This document shows positions 32,600 through 43,333 of a DNA stretch of 64,000 bases, in pieces (the stretch's first letter is position 1; every line of letters begins with the position of its first letter). Made by a program: the position numbers and the translations under genes. The notes beneath the pieces are model-generated. The model had not been told where the DNA came from, made no database searches, and saw nothing but the letters and a program-made list of their open reading frames with translations. Source of the stretch: Eucommia ulmoides (Eukaryota; Streptophyta; Magnoliopsida; Garryales; Eucommiaceae); the NCBI GenBank assembly GCA_016647705.1, contig CM028330.1, positions 48,078,397 to 48,142,396 on the forward strand, given 5' to 3'.

Positions 32600-32872
32600 G
32601 TTTCAATAGAAGAAGTTTCAATTTATTGTGATAACACAAGTGCTATATGTCTGAGTAAAAATCCTACACAACACTCATGTACTAAGTACATTGAGATTCG
32701 TCATTATTTCATTTGAGATCACATTCGAAGAGGTGACATTTCACTTGAATATGTTGACATGAAAGATCAATTAGCCAAAGTATTCACAAAACCTTTGGTG
32801 GAAGAGCAATTTTCAAAAATCATTTGAAATTTGGGATTGACTAGGCACAGTGATGTTTGTTTAGAATAGATA
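32600..32872 (+). pseudogene. Ty1/copia RNase H C-terminal fragment (copy B1, continued)
   Basis: VSIEEVSIYCDNTSAICLSK, then NPTQHSCTKYIEIRHYFI, stop, then DHIRRGDISLEYVDMKDQLA and KVFTKPLVEEQFSKI follow the usual end of copia RNase H (DNTSAI, KYIEIRHHF and FTKPL blocks). It is the continuation of the fragment that stops at 25195. About 70 residues that should lie between the two are absent. Confidence 0.85.
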
Positions 32873-33370
32873 GCATTTTTCCAATATTTCATGATGAAAT
32901 TTGTTTTATGAATATGCATAAATATTTTCATCATTTAAAAGTTGCATATAAGTAGGCATATTTTCAAAATCAAATATTGTTTTAGTGTATTTCGTAATTA
33001 TTTTATTTACTCAGTCAAAATGTTTCATATTAAAGGATTATTGATATTTTGATAAATTCTTAACATGAATTTTATCTTATCAAATAATCTAATATTCCGA
33101 TGTTTTGATTCAACCCTCCCCTCTCCTGTCCCCCCTCCTATCCACTTTTTTAGATGATAGAGAGGGTGGGAAGAGTAAGGTTTTCCTTTAAGTAATGATG
33201 TCTTTTATAGTGAGGAGAAAAAAATTTCAATTTAGTTTGAATTGAATTTTTTTTCTCATTATGAATCTTTAAATTGAATAAAATCCGTTCTCATATTTAA
33301 GGAAATTGTGGTTATACAATTTTAATTGAGAAACTATCAGATTAATTGTCATCATAAAAACATAAGAGAT
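32873..33370 (+). other. copia B1 3' untranslated region
   Basis: AT-rich, no gene. It ends with TTGTCATCATAAAAACATAAGAGAT just before the LTR, the decayed form of the polypurine tract region seen at 27311-27335. Confidence 0.5.
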
Positions 33371-35217
33371 TGTTGAATTTAAATGTTTCAACATAGATGT
33401 TTTAAGGAACTAATGATTTTGTTGAGAAATTATTACAAATGTTAGTTTCGATATTTGAAATGAGATGAGACTACTTTTATGAGAAGAGATGATAAAAATC
33501 AAAAAGGTTGCAATGGAAGATATTGAAGATTTTTGAAAAAGAAGAATTTTGTATTAATAGGTAAAAATAACTTAATTCATCTAAACTCTTAACACAATCC
33601 GATTAGGATCATGCAAAATACATGAAAATATGTTTATAATAGTTATAAGTGATAAATTTATGTTGTCAAAGGGTTTTTCTAAGTAATCAATGAAGAGTTA
33701 TTTGAAAAAAATTATAATTTAGAAAATGACCATTTCGATTAACTAGCCATAGAAATAGTCAACCGCTAGAATCATGATAACAGAAAATTGGATTTTAGTC
33801 ATTTTGATCGACTGACTAATTGTATTGGAGTTTCATAGTCTAAAACGGTCGACTGAACGATCAATTGATTTGTTTTGCAACGGCAAGAAATATTACCGTT
33901 AAAGCTTAAACAATTGACTAATTGGATGATCGTTTGACTGATTCTTTTTTCTTTTTATTTTTTATGTTTTGACTAGCACATTTTTCACGATCTTCCAGCT
34001 ATTTTTTAAGCTTTTGAATGTTAAAAATTTATATTTTAATGGATGAAACTGATTTTCGAAGATCAAATATATTTTGATGATCTTAGTATTTAGTCCGTAT
34101 ATTTTGTGATTTTGTGACTTATATCGGAAAAATTTATTTCTATCCCTTTTTGTTTCAAATCAAAATATGTTAGGGACTAAATTGATCGTTTTAAAAGTTA
34201 TATTTTTTGTCAAATATAGCCATTATAAATCTATTTTTTATATAGAGTCTATAAGTACTATTTTTTAGCATATTTTTAAAAAAATAGCTGTTATAGGCTA
34301 TGTTTGAAATCATTTTAAATAGACCTAGGAATTTATTAGTTTTTAATCATCAAGAATTACACAATATAAGAATTTAAAAGAGATAGATCATACATTTTCT
34401 TAAATATATTTTTTAGAAGATTGATTTTTTTATTTTTTTGTAGAAATTCTTGATCGAGAAAAGGCTTTCATTGCAAAAACCAAATTTTGATACAAAATTG
34501 ATTTTGTTTACACCATTCTTCACTAAATCTCGATGAGATATTTCTTATTACATTTGCGTGCTCGAAATTATTGTGTTTTGCGTGATAGATATATCTGAAT
34601 TTTTTAGCTATATATATATGTGTATGTGTGTGTGTGTGTTATTAAAATCATTCTTGCTAAATATTATTGAAAACCTTTTTGAAGCGATTTTTTTTTTTTT
34701 TTTTTTTTGAAAAATCTAGTTGAAAAAATATTTGTGCTTAAATTGCTAAAATCTAGATTTAGATTCTCACATATTTTCTATCACCAGTATCGAGCTATTA
34801 ATTGAATTTATATTGTATTGAATTGATAGAAACTTATATGAGAACAAACAATATATTTTTGTATTCTTATGAGTTGTAGCTTAGACTTAAACGTAGTTGG
34901 TCTGAGTGAGAATGTTAATTAGTCTTAAAGGAACGTGCCTAATCATGGTATAAATGATTAGTTCTGAGTATGGGAAAAGAATTAGTGTTACAATTTAATT
35001 CTGAGTCTAGAAAAAGAATTATTGTAAGTGTTTGATTCTTACCTGGAAAAAAAAATCAAGTATGGTTAGTTGATTGTGAATTTCCTGTAGGAGCTCAAGG
35101 GAGTGGACGTAGGCAAAAGTAGCTTGCAGAACCACTATGAATCAGTGTGTCTATTTCTCTATTCCTTGACTGTTTGTGTGTCTATTTAAAAATTCACATT
35201 TTTGTATAATTAGCAAG
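33371..35217 (+). repeat. 3' LTR of copia copy B1, truncated
   Basis: It starts TGTTGAATTTAAATGTTTC. It carries a decayed GGTCAACC array (33735-33950) and the AGCCTG array (34930-35060). It lacks the expected CTACCCAATTC...TCAACA end, because sequence switches at 35218 to a reverse-oriented LTR. It contains a TA/TG microsatellite at 34603-34640. Confidence 0.65.
34603..34641. repeat. (TA)n(TG)n microsatellite
   Basis: TATATATATATGTGTATG followed by TGTGTGTGTGT. Confidence 0.8.
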
Positions 35218-37314
35218 TGTTGGCCTAGTAAGCTACCCAATATAAGGGTGAATTGGATAGTTATAAAAATTTAAACAATTAAATCTTTCAGCACTTAAAT
35301 TATCAAATAATCAATTATTATCTTCATTACGCAACGTATAAGTGTTTATATTCTAAGTGCACACCCAAAAAGAATATGATAAAAATAATAACAAAGCGGC
35401 ACACCAAGATATATCCTGGTTCAGCAAGCTAACCTTGCCTGACCCTTAATCCCTTTACTAAATAGGAACCAAACCCTTACAATTTCTCTTTTCACAGGCT
35501 AAGGAAGAATCTTATCTTTTTATCAGGTTAAAGACTAGTCTAATCTTTTTACAGACTAAAGATCAAACCTAATTCTTTTACAGGTTAAAGATCAAACCTT
35601 ACAATTCTCACAAGTATCCTTTTTACAGATAAGGATAAAACATTTACAATTCACTCAATTCAATTTAGGAAGAATCAAAACCTAGTTCTTTTTAAAGAAA
35701 AAGAATAACCTAACCATTTTATACTTAGGAAAATATCAAACCCTAATATTTTTATCGAAAAATATTGAAATCTAGCTACCCTAACTAGACACCGACCCAA
35801 CCGTGTCTAATCCGCTCAAGCTCACAAATACACAAAAAATTTAGTTTCTTCTCACAATTAGGTTCTACCACCTCAATACTGTTATACTCGATTAATGTCC
35901 CGAAATTTACTACGTGATAGATATAATGTGAGACAAATTAGAAAATTAATATGTTATTATAAATAAGTATGGGTAGCACAAATTAAAGTACGTAATCAGA
36001 TAAAACACACAAAATCGTTTTTAAAATTTTTTTATGTTCTTTAAATTTGATTTTTCAACAATCTTAACAACCAAGTAAAAATAATAATATTAAATCACAA
36101 TAGAGAATAATAGCTAGGAATGATCTTATTGGGATAACATCAAAGAATGTAAATAGAATCGCAATACAGCAAAAATCGGTAATGTCAGAATAATTAGCGG
36201 TTTAGATCAAGAACATTACATAATATCTCTATCGAATGAATCTCAACAGAATAATAACTTTTAGAAAAGTTTAGGAACTGATATTCTTGATATATCTTAT
36301 CACAATCCTGCAAGTCTAATTATATAGACAAGTATCAAGCCCTCCAAAGGCAACTTTTTAAAAGATATGCCTCTAAAAGGCATTCTTAGACCCCATATAA
36401 TATTTTCTTTCAATTCTCGGGTATTTTACTGAAAAATAACTTTCAAAAGTCTCAAATAAGTCCATAAACTATTTCTCAATTATCAATTACAAAGACAGGA
36501 AGTATTTAACTAACCAAATTGAGAAAATCATTTAATATGTGAACCAAATTAGTATAAATTCAAAACATATAGACCATATCTCCAACAAGATCAGATCCTC
36601 CGAATTTCTCCCTTTGAATCATAAAAAATGCGAGTTTTTTACCAGAAGATCAAACGGTTGGTTGATTGATCCTAGGCCTGACGACCGATTGATACAACGT
36701 GTAAGCAAGGCCAAACGAAACACCCAGTCGATTGACCGATTGGTTTAGAGAGTTCACTTGTCATTCCACTACACCCATCGGTTGACCGATCATTTCTTAG
36801 TTGGTTGACTGATTGATGCAGGATCTACACAATTTGCTCCAAAACCTCACTATTTCAATCAGTTGACCAATCATTTTCTGATTAGTTGATCGATTGATGC
36901 TAATTGGTCAATTCCATTACCAATTTCTGCTCCAAAACTCAACGTTTGATTTAGTTAATCGATTTTTTTTACTAGTTGACTGAATTAACCCTAAACTTCA
37001 ACTTTAAACATAATTTTCACTTAGGTCAATTTTCATTTTTCAATTTCACATAGGAGCACATATTTAATCGCTAATTAGGATACTAAAATTCAACATATCA
37101 ACACACAGAAATATAAATAATTTAATAGTGTCGTGCGTAATCATAATCCGGATTGCATTAAGAGTATAAGATTATTACGTTGTTTTCATCTAATTTCTTT
37201 ATTTTTTCAATGTCCATCTTTACACCCTTAATATTTTTTTCATGATACAATCTTTAAATGATAGTCTTTTCTGAAACACTCAATAAACTCATTAGTTCCA
37301 CAAAAAATATCAAC
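35218..37314 (-). repeat. reverse-oriented LTR of copia family B, copy B3
   Basis: Plus-strand start TGTTGGCCTAGTAAGCTACCC is the complement of the LTR end. The right end AAAAAATATCAACA corresponds to the LTR start region, slightly shortened. The AGCCTG array appears reversed at 35430-35770 (AGGCTAAGG, AGGTTAAAG, AGACTAAAG) and the GGTCAACC array reversed at 36650-36980. No matching 5-bp duplication was found. Frame 36539-36748 reads through the array. Confidence 0.7.
36650..36980. promoter_or_regulatory. array of CGGTTGACCGAT palindromes (B3, reverse)
   Basis: CAGTCGATTGACCGATTGG (36727), ATCGGTTGACCGATC (36778), TTGGTTGACTGATTGATG (36801), AATCAGTTGACCAATCA (36857) and others, on the opposite strand from the B2 array. 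Confidence 0.6.
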
Positions 37315-37611
37315 ATTTACCCTTAAATATAAAGCTATTGGGTAGTATAATTTTATTTGACTTTCACCCTTTAACCGTTAAAGTAAATTGAGTGTTGCGC
37401 TTAAATTTCAAGCACAGGAGTGTAAGTGGCGGCTAAAATGCCACGGGAGTACAAAATGCAATTTAGTCTAAATGAGGACTACAAAGTGTAATTCACCCTT
37501 AATACAATTATCTCAAATTATTATATTCAAATTTTATTAAACAATTTCAGTTTATTAAAAAAAAAATGGTATGATACACATTCTAATTTAATTTTACGAT
37601 TCATAATAATT
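37315..37611. other. AT-rich spacer with partial TIR-like words
   Basis: No gene. GACTTTCACCCTTTAACCG (37370) and GTGTAATTCACCCTTAA (37486) resemble the ends of the TIR elements nearby, possibly a decayed relative. Confidence 0.3.
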
Positions 37612-37614
37612 CTA

Positions 37615-38578
37615 GGGTTAATTTCATTTTACACCCTATATTTCGACCGAACCATATGTTATTTTGTCACCATTTACATCCCTATATTTAAGAGTTAAGT
37701 GCAACGGTTAAGTATTCTATTAAGTTTAACGGTCAAAGAGAAAAAATCAATAAGAAACTATTAAATAATTTTAAATGATATTTATACTGTCAAATTAAAC
37801 AAATGACATTCAATTAAAAGATATAATTTAGACACTAATTCAAAACTTCGAGGTACAAAATGAAGTTTTCCGAACCAAAAAATTCAAGTCCTCCCCTACA
37901 ACTTTTCCCTTCCCCTTGAAACCCACCTTCGTCAGCGTTATCCCTTCTTCCTTCACCTCCGAACCAACCAATGACCACCGCCACCATGATGACGAACCAC
38001 CACCACCACCGCTCCAATGCGGACAATCTCAAATCCTCTCTCTCATCTCCTCTCTATCACATATAGTATGTGTGCATCTCCTCTCTATCACATATATTGT
38101 GTGTATGTGTGTGTATATATAATATCCAAAAATCTCATCTTCATGTTCTTGCTGGTGGAATTGGTTGCAATTACATCTGTGTTCCTGGGTAGACATACTA
38201 ATTTTGATTTTTAAGTTTTTAACTCTTCTTCCCTCTTGATCTCTCTCTTTTTCTATCTTCACGGCCATTGGTTTTCGATGGATGGCAGCTGAGTTTTTGG
38301 GTATTGTATAGAGAAATGATGGATTCTTGGTGTTGTTTCGAGAGGAGAAGACACGAATGATAAGAGATTAGAGCTCAGATCAATATGTATACTTATATGT
38401 GAATAGTTTAGAGAGAGATCACGAGATGAGAGGAGAGGCAGAGAAACAGAGAACGGCACCGGAAAAAGGAGAGGTTGGTGGTAGCGGGGAGATTGTAATC
38501 TCCTAAGACATGAACAGTGGGCGAAAGGGGCCAAATGAATGAATAAACAGTGGGTCGAAGGGACAAAATGATTGAATT
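37615..38578. mobile_element. TIR-flanked non-autonomous DNA element carrying gene-like sequence
   Basis: The left end GGGTTAATTTCATTTTACACCC...TTCGACC (37615-37648) is mirrored by GGGTCGAAGGGACAAAATG-ATTGAATT (38552-38578). Between them is a GC-richer patch (37905-38540) with CACC/CCG-rich and CT-rich segments like a plant gene leader, a duplicated CATCTCCTCTCTATCACATAT (38045, 38078), and a tail of two about 33-bp repeats (38512-38577). Frames on both strands are open but match nothing I know, so no protein is called. Confidence 0.4.
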
Positions 38579-39034
38579 AAAAAAAAAAAAAAACATTTCT
38601 CTGCTTACAAATTTTAATGACTTTTAAAACAGGTCTCCTAAAATTTTTGTTAGACAAAAATGATAAAATTATTCTGAAAAATAATAAAATTATCTTTAAA
38701 TTTATTAAATTTTTAACTATTGCGCTAAATCTGAAAATACAAAATACAGTTAAGTCTAACTCATAATTTTATTATAGTTTAAAATTTATTTAATTAAAAA
38801 TAATACAAAATAGACCCAAAAGCCTAAAGTAAAAAAAAAAAAAACTTGGGATTAATATCTAACCAGTTAGATGACAAGAGAAGACGGCCTATAAATTTTT
38901 CATTCCACATCGACGTGTCTGCTTGTGAGCTACAAAAGCAATTAAAACCTCCCAAAGGGTAAAAAAAAAAAAAAACAGAATCTAAATGAAAGGAAAGGAA
39001 AGGAAAAGAAAGAAAGAAAATTTAAAAAATAGCC
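38579..39034. other. AT-rich spacer downstream of the ERF gene
   Basis: It contains poly-A runs at 38580-38593 and 38830-38845 and a GAAAG-rich run at 38985-39020. The last 100-200 bp probably include the ERF 3' untranslated region. No clear AATAAA on the minus strand was found. Confidence 0.4.
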
Positions 39035-39568
39035 TTAAAATGTCCAAGCACGTGGCGAATCAAGAAACACACCATGTGGCATGCTGTCATTTCCATCCTC
39101 TTCACCTCCCTCGTCTGCTCCCCAATAACATTCCCTCGCCGGAATATCTCCCATTCCAAAAGAACCGCCACCGCCGCCACAAATTTTAGATGACTCCCGG
39201 AAAAAAGCACTCTCCACTTCCGTCTCTGCGCCTCCCTCTTCCGATCTCGACTCTTCTAAAACCCTCCGGGCGTGCTTCGACGCCGCGACCTGGATCTGCG
39301 GAGGAGACAACTCACATGACGGCGGAATATCCGGTAAATTGTCGGGAAAGTTCAGCACCGCCGACGGGCCACGCAGGTAGAAAACTGCAGCGTCGTAAGC
39401 TCTTGCCGCCTCCTCCGGTGTCTGGTACGAGCCTAGCCAAATTCGGTCCCGGCTGTTCGGCTGCCGTACCTCGGCGACCCATCTTCCCCATTTTCTCATT
39501 CTTACGCCTTTGTAACGTTCTTTCTTCACGCCGTGTGTTGTCTCTCTTCTGCTTTGAGGTCTCACCAT
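39035..39568 (-). CDS. AP2/ERF transcription factor, DREB-type (group II, ERF017/ERF019-like)
   Basis: A single-exon frame of 177 residues. The AP2/ERF DNA-binding domain spans about residues 18-76: [19 protein letters not shown], then [20 protein letters not shown] and [13 protein letters not shown]. It contains the WLG motif, the RAYD element and the three-strand plus helix layout. Domain position 14 is valine, as in DREB proteins that bind A/GCCGAC; position 19 is glutamine rather than the usual glutamate. The C-terminal half is acidic ([26 protein letters not shown]), a plausible activation region, and ends AWTF. The length and MVRP start fit small group II ERFs. It acts in the nucleus, in family members usually on abiotic-stress genes. 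The start at 39568 keeps the basic leader RPQSRR; a competing upstream ATG lies at 39581 in another frame. This is the only intact host gene in the window. Confidence 0.93.
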   Translation of the reverse strand: MVRPQSRRETTHGVKKERYKGVRMRKWGRWVAEVRQPNSRDRIWLGSYQTPEEAARAYDAAVFYLRGPSAVLNFPDNLPDIPPSCELSPPQIQVAASKHARRVLEESRSEEGGAETEVESAFFRESSKICGGGGGSFGMGDIPARECYWGADEGGEEDGNDSMPHGVFLDSPRAWTF

Positions 39569-39760
39569 ATTCTTCGTGCATGTGAAAGCTGGTCTAGCTT
39601 TTGATTTATGCCGCTACTGGATAACTTCATTCACATATCGTATGGCTACGCCGACACGTGGTATAAAGGGGAACAGCCACGTTGTATGTAGTTTTGACTT
39701 AAAAAAAGTGTATGCTAACACGTGGAACTTCTCCAGGAGATACGCGTGTCGGTAATAACA
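39569..39760 (-). promoter_or_regulatory. ERF gene upstream region with paired DRE and G-box motifs
   Basis: On the strands upstream of the start codon: GCCGAC (39650-39655) directly joined to CACGTG (39655-39660), a second CACGTG at 39719-39724, and GTCGGT (39748-39753, ACCGAC on the minus strand). RCCGAC is the DRE/CRT core bound by DREB proteins, and CACGTG is the G-box/ABRE core. A weak TATA-like CATAAATC stands on the minus strand at about 39603-39610. The arrangement suggests cold, drought or ABA responsiveness and possible self-regulation, by inference. Confidence 0.5.
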
Positions 39761-40430
39761 CATGGTTGATGCTAGAGGGATCCGTTGTTGTGCCTCTCCA
39801 GAAAGCTGGAGGCTCATGGGCTACCCGAATCCCCGTTGAAACCCGTCGGGCTTAACACAGTCGGAGCTCGAAATTGGGCCGCCCGGCCCAAAGTCTATAG
39901 AACTTCTGGTCCGACTTAGAATTTGTACATTTTAGAAAAATCTGGCCCAAAAATTAAATCAGAAATTCGACATTTGGACTACACGAGATCTAAAGCCCGA
40001 ATTCTGAATCCAAAACTCCTGAATTTAAAAATATGCGCGCTCGCGAGAGCCAACCTAGTTGATAGCAATACAAATAATTATCAAATGTATGTGCCAACCT
40101 ATTTGAGCTATATATATTTTGTGGTGATGTAATTGATTACTCACATTTAATAGTTGCTATCTAGTAAAAATTAACAAATACTGATGTATACGTTTTATTA
40201 TTAATAAGAATATTACTATTCCATTTCGAATTTATTTTTGTTAATTTTAAAACTTTAAAACAAATAGAACATGTGTTTAATTTGTTAAATTATAAATAAA
40301 TTTTAACAAAGTAAAAAAATGAAATCTTACAATAATTTTATTAGTTCAAGTAATTTACTTTATTTCTAAACTAATATTATAAAATTTATAATAAATTCTT
40401 AAATTAAGAAATGTAACTTTTAAATAGAGG
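39761..40430. other. intergenic sequence upstream of the ERF gene
   Basis: A GC-rich patch with GCCCG/CGGGC words (39836-39905, for example CCGTCGGGCTTAACAC and GGGCCGCCCGGCCC) is followed by AT-rich sequence. No gene is recognised. A second patch of the same words lies at 41060-41260. Confidence 0.35.
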
Positions 40431-40747
40431 TTTTTTCGCTTTGCATCCCTAAAGTTTTCAGACAAATCTCACTTTAACTCTTCTACATTCAATTTGAACA
40501 CATAAACTCTTAAGTATGTAAATCATGTCACGTTAGTCGAAATTAGTAACTTCATCATTTTTAATAACGGAAATCAATCACTTGTCAAACACGAAAATTC
40601 GTTCGTGGATGAATTTCATCATAAAAAATTAACGAAAGGATTGACTTGACACGATTCGGATACTTGATGGTGTAATGTGTTCAAATTAAAAGGATAGGGA
40701 CTAAAGTAGAATATCTTTGAAACTTCAAGGGTGTAAAGTGAAAAAAG
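40431..40747. mobile_element. MITE-like element with about 73-bp terminal inverted repeats
   Basis: The left arm TTTTTTCGCTTTGCATCCCT...TTCAATTTGAACACAT (40431-40504) is mirrored by ATGTGTTCAAATTAAAA...AAGGGTGTAAAGTGAAAAAAG (40675-40747). The middle has no coding capacity. Ends of the type CACTTTACACCC are common in plant non-autonomous DNA elements. A convincing target duplication was not found (TTTTAAA occurs on both sides). Confidence 0.7.
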
Positions 40748-42737
40748 TTTTTAAAGTAACTTTAATCAAAGAAAAATATCGTTGAAAAAAATATATATTT
40801 AAGAAACAAACATAATTTTAAAGTGTAAAATAAATTTAACTAAAGATAAATATCTTTGGAAAAAAAACAAATGTTTGAAACGTAAAAGTTACTTTTAGGG
40901 ACGGACTTAAAAGAGTAAAAGACTAATCTAAGTAATCTTGTTGTATGTACAGTGTACTTGACAATTACTATTGATACTTTTTCACAATTGAAATGATTCT
41001 AAATTTGTTTCCTTGGGTGTTTTTATCATCTGAAATTCAAAGTTAGAGAAAAGATTCAAAATGCAGATTTTAAGCCCGAGCTTGAGCCTGGAACCCAAGT
41101 ACCCAAAAAGGTGCACGTCTATATTGGGCGGGCTCAGACACCCCCAATCTAAGACAAGCCCGCCCCGGAGGCCGTTGACTAGTGAAAGCCCGATAGACCC
41201 AAGTTAGTGCCAATCGGGCTTTTTGTTTTTCGGGCCAAGCCCGTTGCAAAGCCCTTGCTGGGGGTTGTTAATAAGGAAAGTAAAACCATTTCTAAACATC
41301 ATATTATCATCATCACAATAGTTTACATATTAGAAAGAAAATATGGATTTTATTTCAATATACTCTGATATACTAGTTTTAGATACGTATATTTTGCGAA
41401 TTTAGAAGAAAAAACAATTTAATATATATTTTTCATTTGAAAATGACTTTTGGCACAAGATCTTTTAATTTTATATTATATATATATTTTATGAAATTCT
41501 GTGAGAAATAAAAATAAAATTAAAACCTATAAGACTATCAATATCAACCTTTATTTTCATAAAATAGTAAATAATAAGTAAATAAGCTATTAGATATTTT
41601 TTTTTAACAATTTTTTTTACTCAAATAAAAATTTTAAAATAATATAATCGGTCTTTTTCATGTTATTTAATAGTTTATGTTATTTGATTAAGAATTGTTA
41701 GAATGCTCTTTAAAAAACATGAAATTGAATAAATGTATATATAATTAATTAATGGAGAGAGAGAGAGAGAGAGAGAGTTTTATTAAATGGTTGGAGAGAG
41801 AGAGAGAAGTAGATGAAGAGATAATATTACATATAATTAATTATAATGAAAATAATCAATGACCAAAAAATGGGTAAATTTTAGTGAAGCCCCATCATTT
41901 GGAAAATCTACAACGGTAGCCCCTATAAATCGCAAAATATCTCTAACACCCACTTCCTTTGATGTTAAATATAAAATTACTTATATATTATTTTTACTAT
42001 ATGATTAAAAAATTAATTAAAACTATCTCATAAAAGAATTACTTTTATAACCATCTTAATAGAATGAAAAATTTGGTTAAGTTTGATATTTATTTTAAAA
42101 CCTTGTTTATATAATAAATTTATCATTTTTCATTTTTTTTATTACTTTTGGGATCAAATTATGGTTGTTACTTTTTAAATATTTAAAAAGTACCTGATGT
42201 AGATTTTTTGAAATTTATTCTAAGATTTAATTATTGTTGATTTATGTAATACATTTCTAATTTTAATTTTTTTTGAGATCAAATGGTGTTTTTTTCTTTT
42301 TTTCTTTTTTTTTTTTAAAAGTATTTTTAGTAATTATAGAGTACTTGATGCTGATTTTTAGAATTTAAAATTATTTTAAGAATTAAATAATTTGTTTTAC
42401 GAAATTTAGTTACTGTTTATATATAAGTTGTTTCTTTTAATTATTTTTTTCATTGTTTTGTGAAGTTTTCATATGAGACTTTATTTAGCAGGTTAAAAAA
42501 TAGTGGGCTTGCGAATTTTCTAATTGTTATTTTTTATCTTTTATTGTGTTTGTCCTTTTTAAGTTCGTGTTGTATATGAAATTAATTGCATTAAAAAGAA
42601 TATTTTTTTTTTTCATTACTTCTATTAACACTTATATGAGAAACAAAGCATATAAAAATTGAAAAAGAGAATTTTTAAAAAAATAAAATAAAAAATAAAA
42701 AGTCTAGTAAGTGAATCATTTATAGTTTTTTGTTATA
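40748..42737. other. AT-rich intergenic region
   Basis: No gene seen on either strand. Landmarks are a GCCCG/CGGGC-rich patch at 41060-41260, GA repeats at 41756-41777 and 41792-41806, a GTGAAGCCCCATCATTTGG-type single TIR-like word at 41884, and several T or A runs. Confidence 0.5.
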
Positions 42738-42769
42738 TTAGCGTATAACCCGCGGCTGAAGGCACGGGT
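42738..42769 (-). other. Helitron 3' terminal hairpin and CTAA end
   Basis: On the plus strand: TTAGCGTATAACCCGCGG followed by CTGAAGGCACGGGT. The arms ACCCG and CGGGT can pair, and the terminal CTAA fits the CTRR consensus. Confidence 0.5.
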
Positions 42770-43328
42770 GTAAAAAAGAAACTATGTTTATACAATATTT
42801 TACACTTGTTTTATAGAAACATCAACAAAAATTAACAGTTAAATACCATCACAAATTAATAATGTATATTACAAATACAACAAAAAAATTTAAAATTTTA
42901 ATCCGTGACTCATCAAAAATTTTAGAACAGAAATATAAAAATACTTATTGCTTCAAATCCACATAACAATTAACTTCCAGAGTCATCGAACACATCATAA
43001 GACGCTATTTGTTAGTAGTTTAATTTTGATTAAGAAACCAATAAAAGAACATACTTACTAGTCTATTTTAAGCAACAACGCCACTGATTGCAATACACTT
43101 AAATAAAATATAAATACCAGAAAACTATATAGCCAAATAACATTAATTCAACCCATTCAATTGAAGACCATAAACAATTTCTAAAGAACACCATCAACCA
43201 ATACAATCTAAAGAACCATTTCACAGTACTTTTTTTCAATCGGATGGACACGTCTTCTTCAACTCCACATATTATGGATAATTATACTTGTCCATGAATA
43301 AAAGAATTATATGAGAAAGTGTGGCGAT

Positions 43329-43333
43329 GTCAC
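43329..43333. repeat. target-site duplication GTCAC (left), solo LTR A6
   Basis: GTCAC precedes TGGTAGCGG; the same GTCAC is at 44708-44712. Confidence 0.88.

Noticed and set aside
38259-38534. 91-codon minus-strand frame, serine/leucine-rich
   Set aside because: CT-rich leader-like DNA gives such frames by composition; no motif, and overlapping frames on both strands are equally open.
39190-39585. 131-codon plus-strand frame opposite the ERF gene
   Set aside because: It is the antisense shadow of the GC-rich ERF coding sequence.
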